64,000 nt of DNA from Antilocapra americana (taxonomy: Eukaryota; Chordata; Mammalia; Artiodactyla; Antilocapridae), in contig ML660774.1 of the NCBI GenBank assembly GCA_007570785.1, forward strand, positions 8,881,969-8,945,968. The letters are read 5' to 3'. Below the pieces are notes generated by a model. That model worked only from the letters and a program-made list of their open reading frames with translations, did no database searches and was not told the DNA's origin. The position numbers were made by a program, and so were the translations under genes. Positions 46,057 to 56,760 of this stretch are shown here, in pieces (position 1 is the first letter of the stretch; each line of letters begins with the position of its first letter).

Positions 46057-46324
46057 GGGGGCTTCCCTGGTGGCCTGGCAGATAAGAATCCGCCTGCCAA
46101 TGCAGGAGACATGGGTCCCATCCCTGATCCAGGAAGACCCTACATGCTGAGGAGCAGCTAAGCGTGTGTGCGCCACAATGACTGAGCCAGTGCTCCACAG
46201 CAAGAGAAGCCGCCGCAAGGAGCAGCTCGCACACCCCAACTAGAGCCGCCCCTGCTCACCCCAACGAGAGAGAAGCCCGAGCGGTAATGAAGACCCAGAA
46301 CTGCCGATAAAAAATAAGTTTACA
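46057..46324 (+). mobile_element. CHR-1-type tRNA SINE, full length
   Basis: Head GGGGCTTCCCTGGTGGCCTG, damaged B box (GGGTCCCATCCCTG), long CHR body ending in AATGAAGACCCAGAACTGCC and an AAAAATAAGT tail. AATAAAAGCCTTC (46044-46056) and AATAAAAGCTTTC (46325-46337) are a 13-bp duplication with one mismatch. Confidence 0.93.
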
Positions 46325-46454
46325 AATAAAAGCTTTCTGGCATATTTTTTCCTTACTCATTTGCTTCTCATGATGATTGACAGATATTCTAAAAAGTAAA
46401 GAAGTACAGGTACTGCTTTATCATCTATACACTCTCACGTCTTTTTTTTAAAAA

Positions 46455-46650
46455 GCGTGCTTACTTGGTCATGTCCGATTCTTTGCGACTCCATGGACTG
46501 TAGCCCGCCAGGCTCCTCTGCTCATGGGATTCTCCAGGCAAGAACACTGGAGTGGGTTACCAGTCCCTTCTCCGGGGGATCTTCCCAACCCAGGGAGCAG
46601 ACCCGGGTCTCTCCCATTGCAGGCAGATTCTTTACCATCTGAGCCACAGG
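46455..46650 (-). mobile_element. Bov-tA SINE, head slightly short
   Basis: Minus strand head reads TGTGGCTCAGATGG without the outer GGCTTCCC; A unit complete with a 3' end at about 46455. Confidence 0.93.
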
Positions 46651-46659
46651 AAATATTTT

Positions 46660-46895
46660 TAAGTTACTCTTTATTGAGTATCAGGTTCTTAATATATTAA
46701 AGGTACAACATAGAATATTCAATTAATTCTGACCAGAACCAAGTATATTAGGCATTAACAGGTCCTTTGTGCAGAAACAGAGACAAAGCCTCGGAAAGGC
46801 ATTTTAATTCCCTGCATCTCAACAAAGTCAGAGGTGATGATAGAACCAGAATTTAAACCTATGTTGGCCTGACTTCAAAAGGTATACTCCATCAA
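46660..46895 (-). mobile_element. MIR SINE
   Basis: In reverse orientation: TTATTGAGTATCAGG, 'GCAGAAACAGAGACAAAGCC', 'GGTGATGATAGAACCAGAATTTAAACC' and 'GCCTGACTTCAAAAGG' match the MIR core and tRNA-derived head. Confidence 0.75.
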
Positions 46896-47002
46896 ATAAA
46901 GCAGTTAATAATAAAATGATATCAAAAACTGGCAAATATGAAAAGTACTTAAATATCTTTATCTATTTAAATAAAAAAATTTATATAATGTGTACAGGAT
47001 AG
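46896..47002. other. Unrecognised spacer
   Basis: AT-rich spacer. Confidence 0.3.
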
Positions 47003-47004
47003 TA

Positions 47005-47211
47005 CAGGCATACCTCAGAGACGTTGTGGGTTAAGTCCCAGATCACCAAACTAAAGTGGATATTGAAATAAACTGAGTCACACACGTTTTGGTTTCCCAG
47101 TGCATAGAAAAGTTATGTTTATACTATACTGTAGTCTACTAAGTATGCAATAACATTATGTCTTAAAAAGAACAAGTACAAGCTTAATTTAAATATACTC
47201 ACCTTGCTAAA
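47005..47211. mobile_element. Tigger1-type DNA transposon, internally deleted (left part)
   Basis: Starts with the terminal inverted repeat CAGGCATACC at 47005, preceded by a TA target dinucleotide, and continues with GAGTCACAC..GTTTTGGTTTCCCAGTGC and TATACTGTAGTCTACTAAG, the Tigger1 terminal region. The right end lies at 47917. The transposase region is missing, and the element is split by an L1 3' UTR. Confidence 0.88.
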
Positions 47212-47607
47212 GTCAGACAGAGAAGGAGAAATATCCTATGACATCCCTTATAGGCAGACTAAAAAGAAGAGAGATAAATGAACTTGTTTGCAAAACAGAA
47301 ACAGACTCACAGACTTAAGAGAATGAACATATGGTTGCTAGTAGGGGGAAAGATGAGGGGAAGGGATAGGTAGGGAGTTTGGGATGGAACTGTACCCACT
47401 GCTACATTTAAAACGGATAACCAACAAGGACCTACTGTATAGTACAGGGAACTCCATGTGATACGGCAGCCTGGATGGGAGGTGAGTTTGGGGGAGAATG
47501 GATACATGTATTTGTATGACTGAGTCCCTTTGCTGTCCACTTGAAACCACCACAACATTGCTAATCGGCTACACTCCATATAAAATAAAAAGTTAAAAAA
47601 TAAAAAA
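47212..47607 (+). mobile_element. Cetartiodactyl L1 3' UTR inserted in Tigger
   Basis: Starts GTCAGACAGAGAAGG, carries GACCTACTGTATAGTACAGG and ends in GGCTACACTCCATATAAAAT plus an A-rich tail. It is bounded by ATACTCACCTTGCTAAA (47195-47211) and ATACTTCATTGCTAAA (47608-47623), an imperfect 16-17 bp duplication. Confidence 0.9.
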
Positions 47608-47917
47608 ATACTTCATTGCTAAAAAATGCTACCATCATCTGAGCCTTTGTCAAACTGTAATCTTTTTGCCGCAGTAACACCAAAGATCACCAATCACAGA
47701 TCATAATAACAAATACAATGAAAATAAAAAAGTTTGAAATATCTCAAGAACAATCAAAATTTGACAGAGACATGAAGCGAGCAAATGCTGTTGGAAAAAT
47801 TGCAAAATTAGACTGCTTGATACAAGGATAGCATAAATCTTCAATTTGTAAGGGGGAAAAAAAGCAGTATCTTTGAAGCACAATAAAGCAAAGCACAGTA
47901 AAACAAGGTATGCTTGT
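47608..47917. mobile_element. Tigger1-type DNA transposon (right part)
   Basis: Resumes TTCATTGCTAAAAAATGC, GATCACCAATCACAGATCA, AATATCTCAAGAACAATC and ends GGTATGCTTG at 47917, the inverse of the left terminus with one mismatch. TA follows at 47918-47919. Confidence 0.88.
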
Positions 47918-47919
47918 AC

Positions 47920-48924
47920 CTAACATAATCATTAAATAACAGGTGGCCACAACTTTTAACCAACAGTTAGAAAATTGGGGTTTTACCGATGTATTAGTTA
48001 GGAAAGGCTAACTTTTATAAAGACGCTGAACCAAAATTCCCAGTTATTTAACAAAATAAAGGTTTAATTCTTGCATCTGTCATATCAGCAGGGTCAAGAT
48101 GAAGTTTTAGAAATGAAATTGAAACCCCAGTCAAAAGGAATAATGTCAGAGGTGAGAATAAAATTCCTCCCTTTAAGAAGAAACCTAGACTTGTCTCCAA
48201 AATGAGCTCCCAAAGATTATTCACTTATATAATATTAAAAATACATCTTACTAGTTTGTCCTTTTTTACAATGCCAGGGTAAGCTAAGCCTGGGTGTTTT
48301 AATTATAACAGTGATTTTGTTGTAAATTTAAATATTAAAACTAGTGTTTAATAAACGTCCAAATTACGACATCATTTTAAGGGACTATTAATTCATACCT
48401 TGTTAAATTGTGAAGATTATAAAATCAGAGCTTATTTTTAGAAATTAAAAAAAAACAGTTTTCTTGTAAATTGTTCATTCTTGAAAGGAAGAAAAAGACT
48501 AATGATACTATCTTGAGCCCAAATACAGTAGAAGCAGCAGATGAAAAATTGTCTTCCTCCAACTCTGCCAATGTACACAATTTCTGAGATATATCACCAC
48601 ACCCTATTTACTATCCTTGGCTTGGCTTCAACTGGAGACTGCCAATTCCTTCTGAAACAGCCAGAAATTTGTGGCAACCTTGTTACACATGGTCTATTTT
48701 TTTTCCCATGGAAATATTTTACTCCCTCTATTTTTCCATACTCTGACTTTGAGAAGAACTCCGTCCCAGCATGGTGGCTGTTGAAAGTTCCACCATTACA
48801 CTTATGTACTAAGCACAAAGAAAATAATTTCTAAAAGGAAATTTGTGATTTTAGTACTGTTGATATTTTAGTTCAAATTTCAAATTTCATTCTTCCATGC
48901 ATTTATTGATTCACTCCAGAATAT
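47920..48924. other. No gene or recognisable repeat
   Basis: The frame 48541-48834 (97 codons) has no recognisable domain. Confidence 0.35.
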
Positions 48925-49140
48925 TTCTGGCTTATCATCTGTATGACAGGCAGAATGTTTAGTATTAGGAATCCAATGGGGAAGACAAGCAAGTAATCAC
49001 ATAAGTAAAATAAAATCCCAACTGTGAAAAGTGCTACAAAGAATAAAATGGTATTTCTGGGTCCTTATTTTATAATAATTGTATCTTTAAATATACAGGG
49101 GGAAAAAAAACCAAACTTAAAGGACTTACTTTAAGATGAT
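48925..49140 (+). mobile_element. Old mammalian-wide repeat (first piece)
   Basis: 'ATTAGGAATCCAATGGGG', 'AAGACAAGCAAGTAATCACAT' and 'AAGTGCTACAAAGAATAAAATGG' follow the same widespread old repeat as at 21.1 kb. It continues at 49606 and 52078 after younger insertions. Confidence 0.5.
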
Positions 49141-49141
49141 T

Positions 49142-49444
49142 TGGACGGCTTCTGTGGTGGCTCAGTGGATAAGAATCTGCCTGCCAAGGCAGGAGACAAG
49201 GGTTTGATCCCTGGTCTGGGAAGATCCCACATCCTGAGGAGCAACTGAGCCTCTGCGGCACAACTATGGAGCCTACACTCCAGAACCTGCAAGCTGCAAC
49301 TGCTGAAGCCCGCATGCCATAGAGCCTGTGCCACAGCAAGAGAAGCCACCGCAATGAGAGGCCCAAGCACCGCGACTAGATTAGCCCCACTTGTCGCAAT
49401 GGCAGAAAAGCCCATGCGTAATAAACCCCAGCACAGCCATAAAT
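49142..49444 (+). mobile_element. CHR-1-type tRNA SINE (first part)
   Basis: Head GACGGCTTCTGTGGTGGCTCAG, the intact GGTTTGATCCCTGG box and a full long CHR body. The tail begins CAGCCATAAAT at 49436 and is interrupted by a BOV-A unit. Confidence 0.93.
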
Positions 49445-49571
49445 GGTGCTGGTGGTGGGTGAGTCGCTAAGTCGTGTCTGACTCTTTGTTGCCTGCATGG
49501 ACTGTAACCCGCCAGGGTCTGTCCATGGGATTCTCCAGGCTAGAACACTGGAGTGGGTTGCATTTCCTTCA
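49445..49571 (-). mobile_element. BOV-A monomer inserted in a SINE tail
   Basis: Minus-strand A unit (GAGTCGCTAAGTCGTGTC..GGAGTGGGTTGCATTTCC). CCATAAAT at 49437-49444 is repeated at 49572-49579, so it landed within the CHR tail. The body shows internal deletions. Confidence 0.9.
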
Positions 49572-49605
49572 CCATAAATAAATAAATAAAATTATTTTTT
49601 TAAAA
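49572..49605 (+). mobile_element. CHR-1 SINE tail (second part)
   Basis: CCATAAATAAATAAATAAAA then T-rich, the (AAAT)n tail of the CHR-1 copy above. Confidence 0.85.
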
Positions 49606-50034
49606 AAGATTACATTTCAGATGATGGGGAGAGCCCTTTATAGAGGTTAGGGTTCAACTGAGACAGTGGATGAAGAAGAGCCAGTCATATGTAAAGACAA
49701 TAGAAACTCTGAGATTGCAAAGTATGGTGTATGGGCAGAACAGAGTTCAGTGGCTGGGGAAATGGGGCAACTAGAAAGGAAAGCCAAGCCACACAGGGCT
49801 CTCAGTCACAGAGAGCTACTGAAAGATTTTAGTGGGAAGCATCTTGCTTCTAAGGTGGGATTTACATTAAAAAATATATATTTTTGTGCCTTCATGGTTG
49901 AGAAGGTTAATAAGGGTAAAAGTGGACAACAGGAGAGAAGTGAATGAATAATCCAGGCAAAACATAACTGTGGTTTGGATCAGGGTGATGAGAGGAGAGG
50001 TGAGGAAAGTAGCTCAACCTAGAGAGTGTCATAC
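49606..50034 (+). mobile_element. Old mammalian-wide repeat (second piece)
   Basis: Carries 'AGAAAGGAAAGCCAAGCC', 'CAGGGCTCTCAGTCACAG', 'GAAAGATTTTAGTGGGAAGC', 'GAATGAATAATCCAGGC' and 'GGATCAGGGTGATGAGAGG', which fall in the order of the same old repeat consensus. Confidence 0.5.
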
Positions 50035-50130
50035 CGAGTAAAGGCAGTCAGACACGGAGACAAAAATCAGATGATACTGCTTATGGGCAGACTCTTTAAA
50101 AATGGTACAAATAAACTTATTTGCAAAGCA
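50035..50130 (+). mobile_element. Cetartiodactyl L1 3' UTR (first part)
   Basis: 'GGCAGTCAGACACGGAGAC', 'CAGATGATACTGCTTATGGG' and 'ACAAATAAACTTATTTGC' are the L1 3' UTR. The element is interrupted after CAAAGCA (50124-50130) and resumes at 51517. Confidence 0.85.
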
Positions 50131-50189
50131 ACTGTTTATATGCACATGATCTATTATTAAGTGAAAAAACCGGTTACAAACATTCATAA
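50131..50189. other. Unexplained junction filler
   Basis: About 59 bp between the interrupted L1 3' UTR and the first recognisable BovB sequence. It matches neither element clearly. Confidence 0.4.
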
Positions 50190-51516
50190 TCTGGTCAGTT
50201 TTCATTCCAATCCCAAAGAAGAACAGTGCCAAAGAATGTTCAAACGACCGCATACTTGTACTCATTTCACATGCTAGCAAGATAATGTTCAAAATCCTTG
50301 AAGCTAGGCTTCAGCAGTACGTGAACCAAAAACTTCCAGATGTACAAGCTGGGTTTAGAAAAGAGAAACCAGAGATCAAATCACCAGCATTCACTGGATC
50401 ATAGAAAATCAAGGGAATTCCAGAAAAACATCCACTTTTGCTTCATTGACTATGTGAAAGTCTTTGTGAGGATCACAAAAAAACTGGAAAATTCTTCAAG
50501 AGATAGGAGTACCAGATCACCTTTCCTATCTCCTGAGAAACTGGTATGCAGGTCAAGAAGCAACAGTTAGAACCAGACATGGAACAATGGACTGGTTCCA
50601 AATCAGGAAAGCAGTACATCAAGGCTGTATTTTGTCCCCCTGCTTATTTAACTTACATGCAGAGTATATCATGTGAAATTCTAGGCTAGATAAAATCACA
50701 AGCTAGAATCAAGATTGCTGGGAGAAATAACAACCTCAGATATGCAGATGATAAAACTCAAATGGCAGAAAGGGAAGAGGAAATAAACAGCTTCTTAATA
50801 AGGGTCAAAGAGAGTGAAAAAAGCCAGCTTAAAACTCAATATTAAAAAAATTAAGATCATGGCATCCAGACCCATCACTTCATGGCAAATAGAAGGGGAA
50901 AAGGTTAGAAGAAATGCCAGATTTCCTTTTCTTGGGTTCTAAACTCACTGAAAAGGGTGATGCTGCCATGAAATTAGATGACTGCTACTTGGCAGGAAAG
51001 CTATGACAAACCTAGACAGTGTATTGAAAAGCAAAGACATCACTTTGCCAACAAAAGTCTGTATAGTCAAGGCTATGGTCTTTCCAGTAGTCATGCACGG
51101 ATGTGAAAGTTGGACCATAAAGAAGGCAGAACACCGCAGAACGGATGCTTTTGAACTGTGGTGTTGGAGAAGATGCTTGAGAGTCCTTTGGACAGTAAGG
51201 AGAGCAAACCAGTCCATCCTAAAGGAAATCAACCCTGAATATTCATTGGAAGGACTGATGCTGAAGCTGAAGCTCCAATACTTTGGCCACCTGATGTGAC
51301 AAGCCAACTCATTGGAAAAGACCCTAATGCCAGGAAAGATTGAGGGCAAGAGGAGAGGTGGGCGACAGAGGATGAGATGGTTGGATAGCATCACCAGCTC
51401 AATGGCACTGAGTTTGAGCAAACGCTGGGAGGTAGTGAAGGACAGGGAAGCCTGGCATGCTGCAGTCCATGGGATCACCAAGAGTCAGACATGATTTAGC
51501 AACTGAGCAACAACAA
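50190..51516 (+). mobile_element. BovB LINE, reverse transcriptase to 3' end (5'-truncated)
   Basis: Carries the reverse-transcriptase palm region, including the LRYADD core motif (YADD at 50741-50752), and the C-terminal tail through FELWCWRRCLRVLWTVRRANQSI and the LYFGHLM-type block (here LKLKLQYFGHLM) to the 3' end. Many stops and frameshifts make it inactive; only a C-terminal frame of 98 codons stays open (51003-51299). It lies inside an L1 3' UTR, with CAAAGCA on both sides. Confidence 0.94.
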
Positions 51517-51816
51517 CAAAGCAGAAACAAAGCCACAGATGTAGAAGACAAACTTATAGTTACCAAGGGATAAGGATGGGGGAGGGACAAATTGGGAGAT
51601 TGGGACTGACATAGTCACACTATTATATATAAAACAGATAACTAAGAAGGACCCACTGCACAGCACAGGGAACCCCACTCAATACCCTGCAATGGCCTAT
51701 ATGGAAAAAGAGTCTAAAAAATGGATAGATGTATAATCGATTATCTTTGCTGTAGACCTGAAACTAACACAACACTGTAAATCAACTATACTGCAGTAAA
51801 AAAAAATTTTTTTAAA
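51517..51816 (+). mobile_element. Cetartiodactyl L1 3' UTR (second part)
   Basis: CAAAGCAGAAACAAAGCC, GACCCACTGCACAGCACAGG and the terminus 'GTAAATCAACTATACTGCAG' plus an A/T-rich tail. Completes the L1 of 50035-50130. Confidence 0.9.
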
Positions 51817-52077
51817 GTACTCTTGCCAGGAGAATCCCATGGATGGAGGAGGCTGGTAGGTCATCCCATGGATGGAGGTAGGTCGTGAAGAGTTGGACAT
51901 GACTGAGCAACTTCACTTTCACTTTTCACTTTCATGCATTAGAGAAGGAAATGGCAAGCCACTCCAGTGTTCTTGCCTGGAGAATCCCAGGGACAGGGGA
52001 GCCTGGTGGGCTGCAATCTATGGGGTTGCATAGAGTCGGACACGACTGAAGCAACTTAGCAGCAGCAGCAGCAGCAG
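51817..52077 (+). mobile_element. BOV-A2 SINE with an internal duplication
   Basis: Two monomers. The first is 5'-truncated (GTACTCTTGCC start) and contains a repeated CATCCCATGGATGGAGG segment (51837-51878). The second ends in (GCA)6. The element follows the L1 tail directly. Confidence 0.93.
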
Positions 52078-52350
52078 GAAAGAAGCATCAAGACAGGCTG
52101 ATGAGTGGATGTGAGGAAGAAGAGGGAGCCGTTAAAGGTGAATCTTAGGTTCTTGGCTAAACTAAAGGAATGATGACACCATTCACTGAAATGAGGATGC
52201 CCATGCTAGGAACATGTCTGGGAAGGTCAGACAACATATCTGGGGCAATCTAGCTGGCTGACATGCCTAAGAGGCATTTATTGTAGATTTCAAATGGATA
52301 TAAGCCTAGAGGCATTTGAGGTTAAAGGTATTAATATAATTTGTATTTCT
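52078..52350 (+). mobile_element. Old mammalian-wide repeat (third piece)
   Basis: 'GATGACACCATTCACTGAAATGAGG', 'CATGCCTAAGAGGCATT' and 'ATTTCAAATGGATATAAGCC' correspond to a later part of the same old repeat. It resumes after the younger cluster. Confidence 0.45.
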
Positions 52351-52439
52351 CAGCTTATATTTAGTTTTTACGTTCATGGGGATGGTTGAGATTAACTGCG
52401 ACACAGTGTATATGAGTAAGAAAAGAATGCTTAGCACCT

Positions 52440-52632
52440 CAGTTCAGTTCAGTTCAGTCGCTCAGTCATGTCCAACTCTTTGTGACCCCTAACTGCAGCA
52501 GGCCAGGCCTTCCTGTCCATCACCAACTCCCGGAGTCGACCCAAACCCATGTCCATCAAGTTGGTGATGCCATCCAGCCATCTCATCTTCTGCCATCCCC
52601 TTCTCCTCCTGCCCCCAGTCCTTCCCAGGTTC
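52440..52632 (-). mobile_element. BovB LINE, 3' end
   Basis: Minus-strand BovB tail, beginning with the AACTGAACTGA-type terminus at 52440-52455 and encoding [23 protein letters not shown] to the end. Confidence 0.93.
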
Positions 52633-53750
52633 AGGGTTAGTTGTGAGAAACTGAAATATTTAAAAGCTAGGTAGAAGAAGATGTTCATGCAGAGTCTATA
52701 TCAAAATGGCAGTGACTGAAAGAAAATGGCATTAAAGTCAATCAAATATTCTCTTTACTAGGAACTGTCTAAACTGTAGATGCTTGAGAAAATAGAAGAG
52801 ATGTGATCATGCATACCCACCAGATATTTGGGTCAGGTCTTTTATTGCAGAAGTCATATATAAGATGCTGTTTTAATGTTCATAACAGATTTCCTATCTA
52901 ACATATCTTATAACTTTCATGTGTATAAAGATTTCAACAAAACCCTTACCATTTGTATTTATTTTGTCAAGATATAAAGCAGGCTGCATGTCACATTACA
53001 CATATTGTTAAAATTCCTGCAGCATAATGTATACAGATTTGTGAATTTTCAATGATTTGAAGTTCATGAATATCTCAAGGTTTGTTTTGTCTTGTTCAAA
53101 CCCTGGATATCATATTTTTGCAGTTTAATATACTTCTTGACTGGAAAGAAACATTTAGATTTCTAGCTAGATGTTAGATTGTCAGAAAAGAAGTTAAAAC
53201 ATATAGAGAAACAAAGGTAACACATTTTGTAAAATATTAGGAAAACTTTCAAACAGTCTAGACAAGTACACTCAAAGTGTTAGAGAAAAAAAGATTAACT
53301 TTGGGGAAAATTAATGTATTTTGTGGGGTGAGACATAAAACGATTACTCAGTACTCTATTTTTTTAGAAAACACATAACGAGATTTTTTGAACAGTAATA
53401 CGATAGAAATATAACACAGGGATGAAACGTATACAGGTGTTTAAATCTGATCATTTTTATCTCATACGCCATTCTCATGAAAACTGATTTTCCATACCTG
53501 TCAAGCTGACAGGCGAAAAGGCGACTTGCCTCGAATGCCAAAGACTATTTTCAGACCCTTGAGTTGTCCCACTAATCCGATCTGTTGTGCAAGCTTCTCA
53601 CATGCTTTTTAGAAGGCCAACTGGCTTATATGCCTTCCTTCAAGCCTATTTACTGTAGTCCTCAGGATTCAAGACCATCTACAATCTTGCTATATCACAC
53701 TTTAGATCTATTTTGCTTACTACGCACGATTCCCAAAGGACTCTCTATAT
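52633..53750. other. No gene or recognisable repeat
   Basis: AT-rich unique DNA with no domain-bearing frame. Confidence 0.35.
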
Positions 53751-53752
53751 TA

Positions 53753-53825
53753 TTGGGTTGGCCAAAAAGTTCTTTCTGGTGTTTTTGTAACACAGAAAAC
53801 CCAAACTAATTTTTGGCCAGCCCAA
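53753..53825. mobile_element. Mariner-derived foldback MITE (miR-2284/2285-like)
   Basis: TTGGGTTGGCCAAAAAGTTC at the left is answered by GGCCAGCCCAA at the right as an inverted repeat. The whole 73 bp folds on itself. The TA dinucleotide at 53751-53752 fits mariner insertion. The sequence AAAAAGTTCTTTC resembles the mature arm of the bovine miR-2284/2285 hairpins, which are known to derive from this kind of element. Whether this copy is processed is unknown. Confidence 0.82.
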
Positions 53826-54080
53826 CATAATGTGGCTACTGCATTCATGGTTTCCCTTTCATGTAATTCCTATCTCAAATATTCTCCGTGTGGCTCTACC
53901 TCTGTGCTACAGACACTTGTGTCAGCAACTCAGCGGCATGGGCTTCCTCCTTTTATTTACATGAGAGAAGGGTATGATTGGGTTTCACAGTTCTTTGTCT
54001 TCTTCACATTGCTTGGGCTACTGCCGTATTGTAGACAGGAGGTTATCTGTAAATATTTCTTGGTTAATTAGATAATTTAT
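53826..54080. other. No gene or recognisable repeat
   Basis: Short unique segment between the MITE and the BovB target site. Its 79-codon frame (53832-54071) has no domain match. Confidence 0.35.
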
Positions 54081-54089
54081 ATACAGAAT
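54081..54089. repeat. BovB target-site duplication, left copy
   Basis: ATACAGAAT, repeated exactly at 57421-57429, bounding the long BovB. Confidence 0.8.
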
Positions 54090-56714
54090 CCCCTTCATGG
54101 ATCACTGCCTTGTTTTGGCAAAGAGGCTTGCATGACTCAATGAAGCTAAGAGTCATGCCTTGCAGGGCCACGCAAGATGGATGGGTCATAGTGGGGAGTT
54201 CTTACAATATATGATCCCCTGGAGGAGGGAATGGCAAACTCCTCTAGTATTCTGGCCACAAGAACCCCATGGACTGTATAAAAAGGCAAAAAGATATGAC
54301 AGCGAAAGTTGAGCCCCCCAGGTCAGAAGGTGTCCAATATGCTACTGGGGACGAGTGGAGAACAATTACTAATATCTCCAGAAAGAATGAAGCAGCTGGG
54401 CCAAAGTGGAAATGATGCTCAATTATGGATGTGTCTGGTGATGAAAGTAAAATATGATGCTGTAAAGAATAGTATTGCATAGGAATTTAGGTCCATTCCT
54501 ATGTTAGGTCCATGAATCAAGGTAAATTGCCTGTGGTCAAGTAGGAGATGGCAAGAATAAATGTCGACATCTTAGGAATCAGTGAACTAAAATGGATGGG
54601 AATGGGTGGGTTTGATTCAGATGACCATTATATATACTGCTGTAAGTAGTAGTAGATATGGGAAAGAATCCCACAGAAGAAATGGAGTAGCCCTCAGAGT
54701 CAACAAAAGAGTCTGAAATGGAGTACTTGGGTGCAGCCTCAAAAATGACACAATGATCTCAGTTCATTTCCAAGGGAAACCATTCAACATCACAGTAACC
54801 CAAGTCTATGTCCCTACCACTGATGCCAAAGAAGCTTAAGTTGATCAGTTCTATGAAGACCTACAAGACCTCCTAGAACTAACATCAAAAAATGATGTCC
54901 TATTCATTATAGGAGTTTGGAATGCAAAAGTAGGAACTCAAGAGATACCTGGAATAATAGGCAAGTTTGACCCTGGAATACAAAACGAAGCAGGATGAAG
55001 GCTAATAAAATTCTGCCAAGAGAACACACTGGTCATAGCAAACACTCTTGTTAAACAACACAAGAGACAACTTTACACATGGACATCACCAAGTGATGAA
55101 ATCAAATTGATTACATTCTTTGTAGCCGAGGATGGATAAACTGTTTACAGTCAGCAAAAGGAAGACCTGGAGCTGACTGTGGCTCAGATCATCAGCTCCT
55201 TATAGCAAAATTCAGGCTTAAAACTAAAGAAAGTAGTAAAACCACGAGGCCAGTCAGGTACTAGCTACATCAAATTCCCTATGATTATACAGTGGAACTT
55301 ACAAATAGACTCAAGGGATTAGATCTAGTAAACAGAGTGCCTGAAGAACTATGGACAGAAGTTCATAACACTGTACAGGAGGCAGTGAACAAAACCATTC
55401 CAAAGAAAAAGAAATGCAAGAAGGCAAAGTGATTATCTGAGGAGGGTTTACAAATAGCTGAGGAAAGAAGAGAAGCGAAAAGCAAGGGAGAAAGAGAAAG
55501 ATATATCCAACTGAATGTAGAGTTCCAGAGAATAGCAAGTAGAGACAAGATGGCCTTCTTCAATGAAGAATACAAAGAAATAGAGGAAAACAACAGAAAG
55601 GGAAAGACTAGAGATCTCTTCAAGAAAACTGGAGATATCAAAGGAACATTTCATGCAAAGATGGGCACAATAAAGGACAGAAATGGTAAAAACCTGATAG
55701 AAGCAGAAGAGATCAAGAAGAGATGGCAAGGATACACAGAAAAACTATACAGAAAAGATCTTAATGGCCTAGATGACCATGATGATGGTATGTCATCCAG
55801 AGCCAAACACTGTGGAGTGTGAAGTCAAGTGGGTCTTAGGAAGCACTGCTGCCAACAAAGCTAGTGGAAGTGATAGAATTCCAGCAGAGCTATTAAAATT
55901 CTACAAGATGATGCTATTGAAGTGCTGCACTCATTATGTCACAAATTTGGAAAGCCCCAGCAGTGGCCACAGGACTGGAAAAGGTCAATATTCATTCCAA
56001 TTCCCAAGAAGGGCAGTGCTAAAAAATATTCAAACCACCAGACAACTGCACTCATCTCCTATGCTAGTAAGGTTATGCTCAAAATCCTTCAAGCTAGGCT
56101 TTAGCAGTACATGAACCAAAAACTTCAAGATGTTGAAGCTGGGTTTAGAAAAGGCAGCGGAACCAGAGATCAAATTGCCAACATTTGTTGGATCCTAGAG
56201 AAAGCAAGGGAATTCCAGTAAAACATCTACTTCTGTTTCATTGACTATGCTAAAGCCTCTGACTGTGAGGATCATAACAAACTGTGGAAAACTCTTAAAG
56301 AAATGGGAATATCAGACTGTCTTACCTATCTCCTGAGAAACCTGTATGTGGGTCAAGAAGCAACAGTTAGAATCTGACATGGAACAACAGACCAGTTCAA
56401 GATTGGGAAAGGAGTATGTCAAGGCTGTGTATTATCACTCTGTTTATTTAACTTACATGCAAAGCACATCATGTGAAATGCCAAGCTGGATGAGTTACGA
56501 GCTAGAAGCAAGACAGAGAAATAACAACCTCAGATATACAGATGATACCACTCTAATCGCAGAAAGTGAAGAGGAACTAAAGAGCCTCTTGATGAGTGTT
56601 AAAGAGGAGGGTGAAAAAGTCAGCTTAAAACTCAATAGTAAGAAATTATTAAATTTAAATATCTATATAAATATTCAAAAAAAATTAAATTTAAATAAAT
56701 ATTTTAAAACTCAA

Positions 56715-56760
<46 letters not shown>

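Noticed and set aside
51003..51299. 98-codon frame with conserved look
   Set aside because: BovB C-terminal segment.
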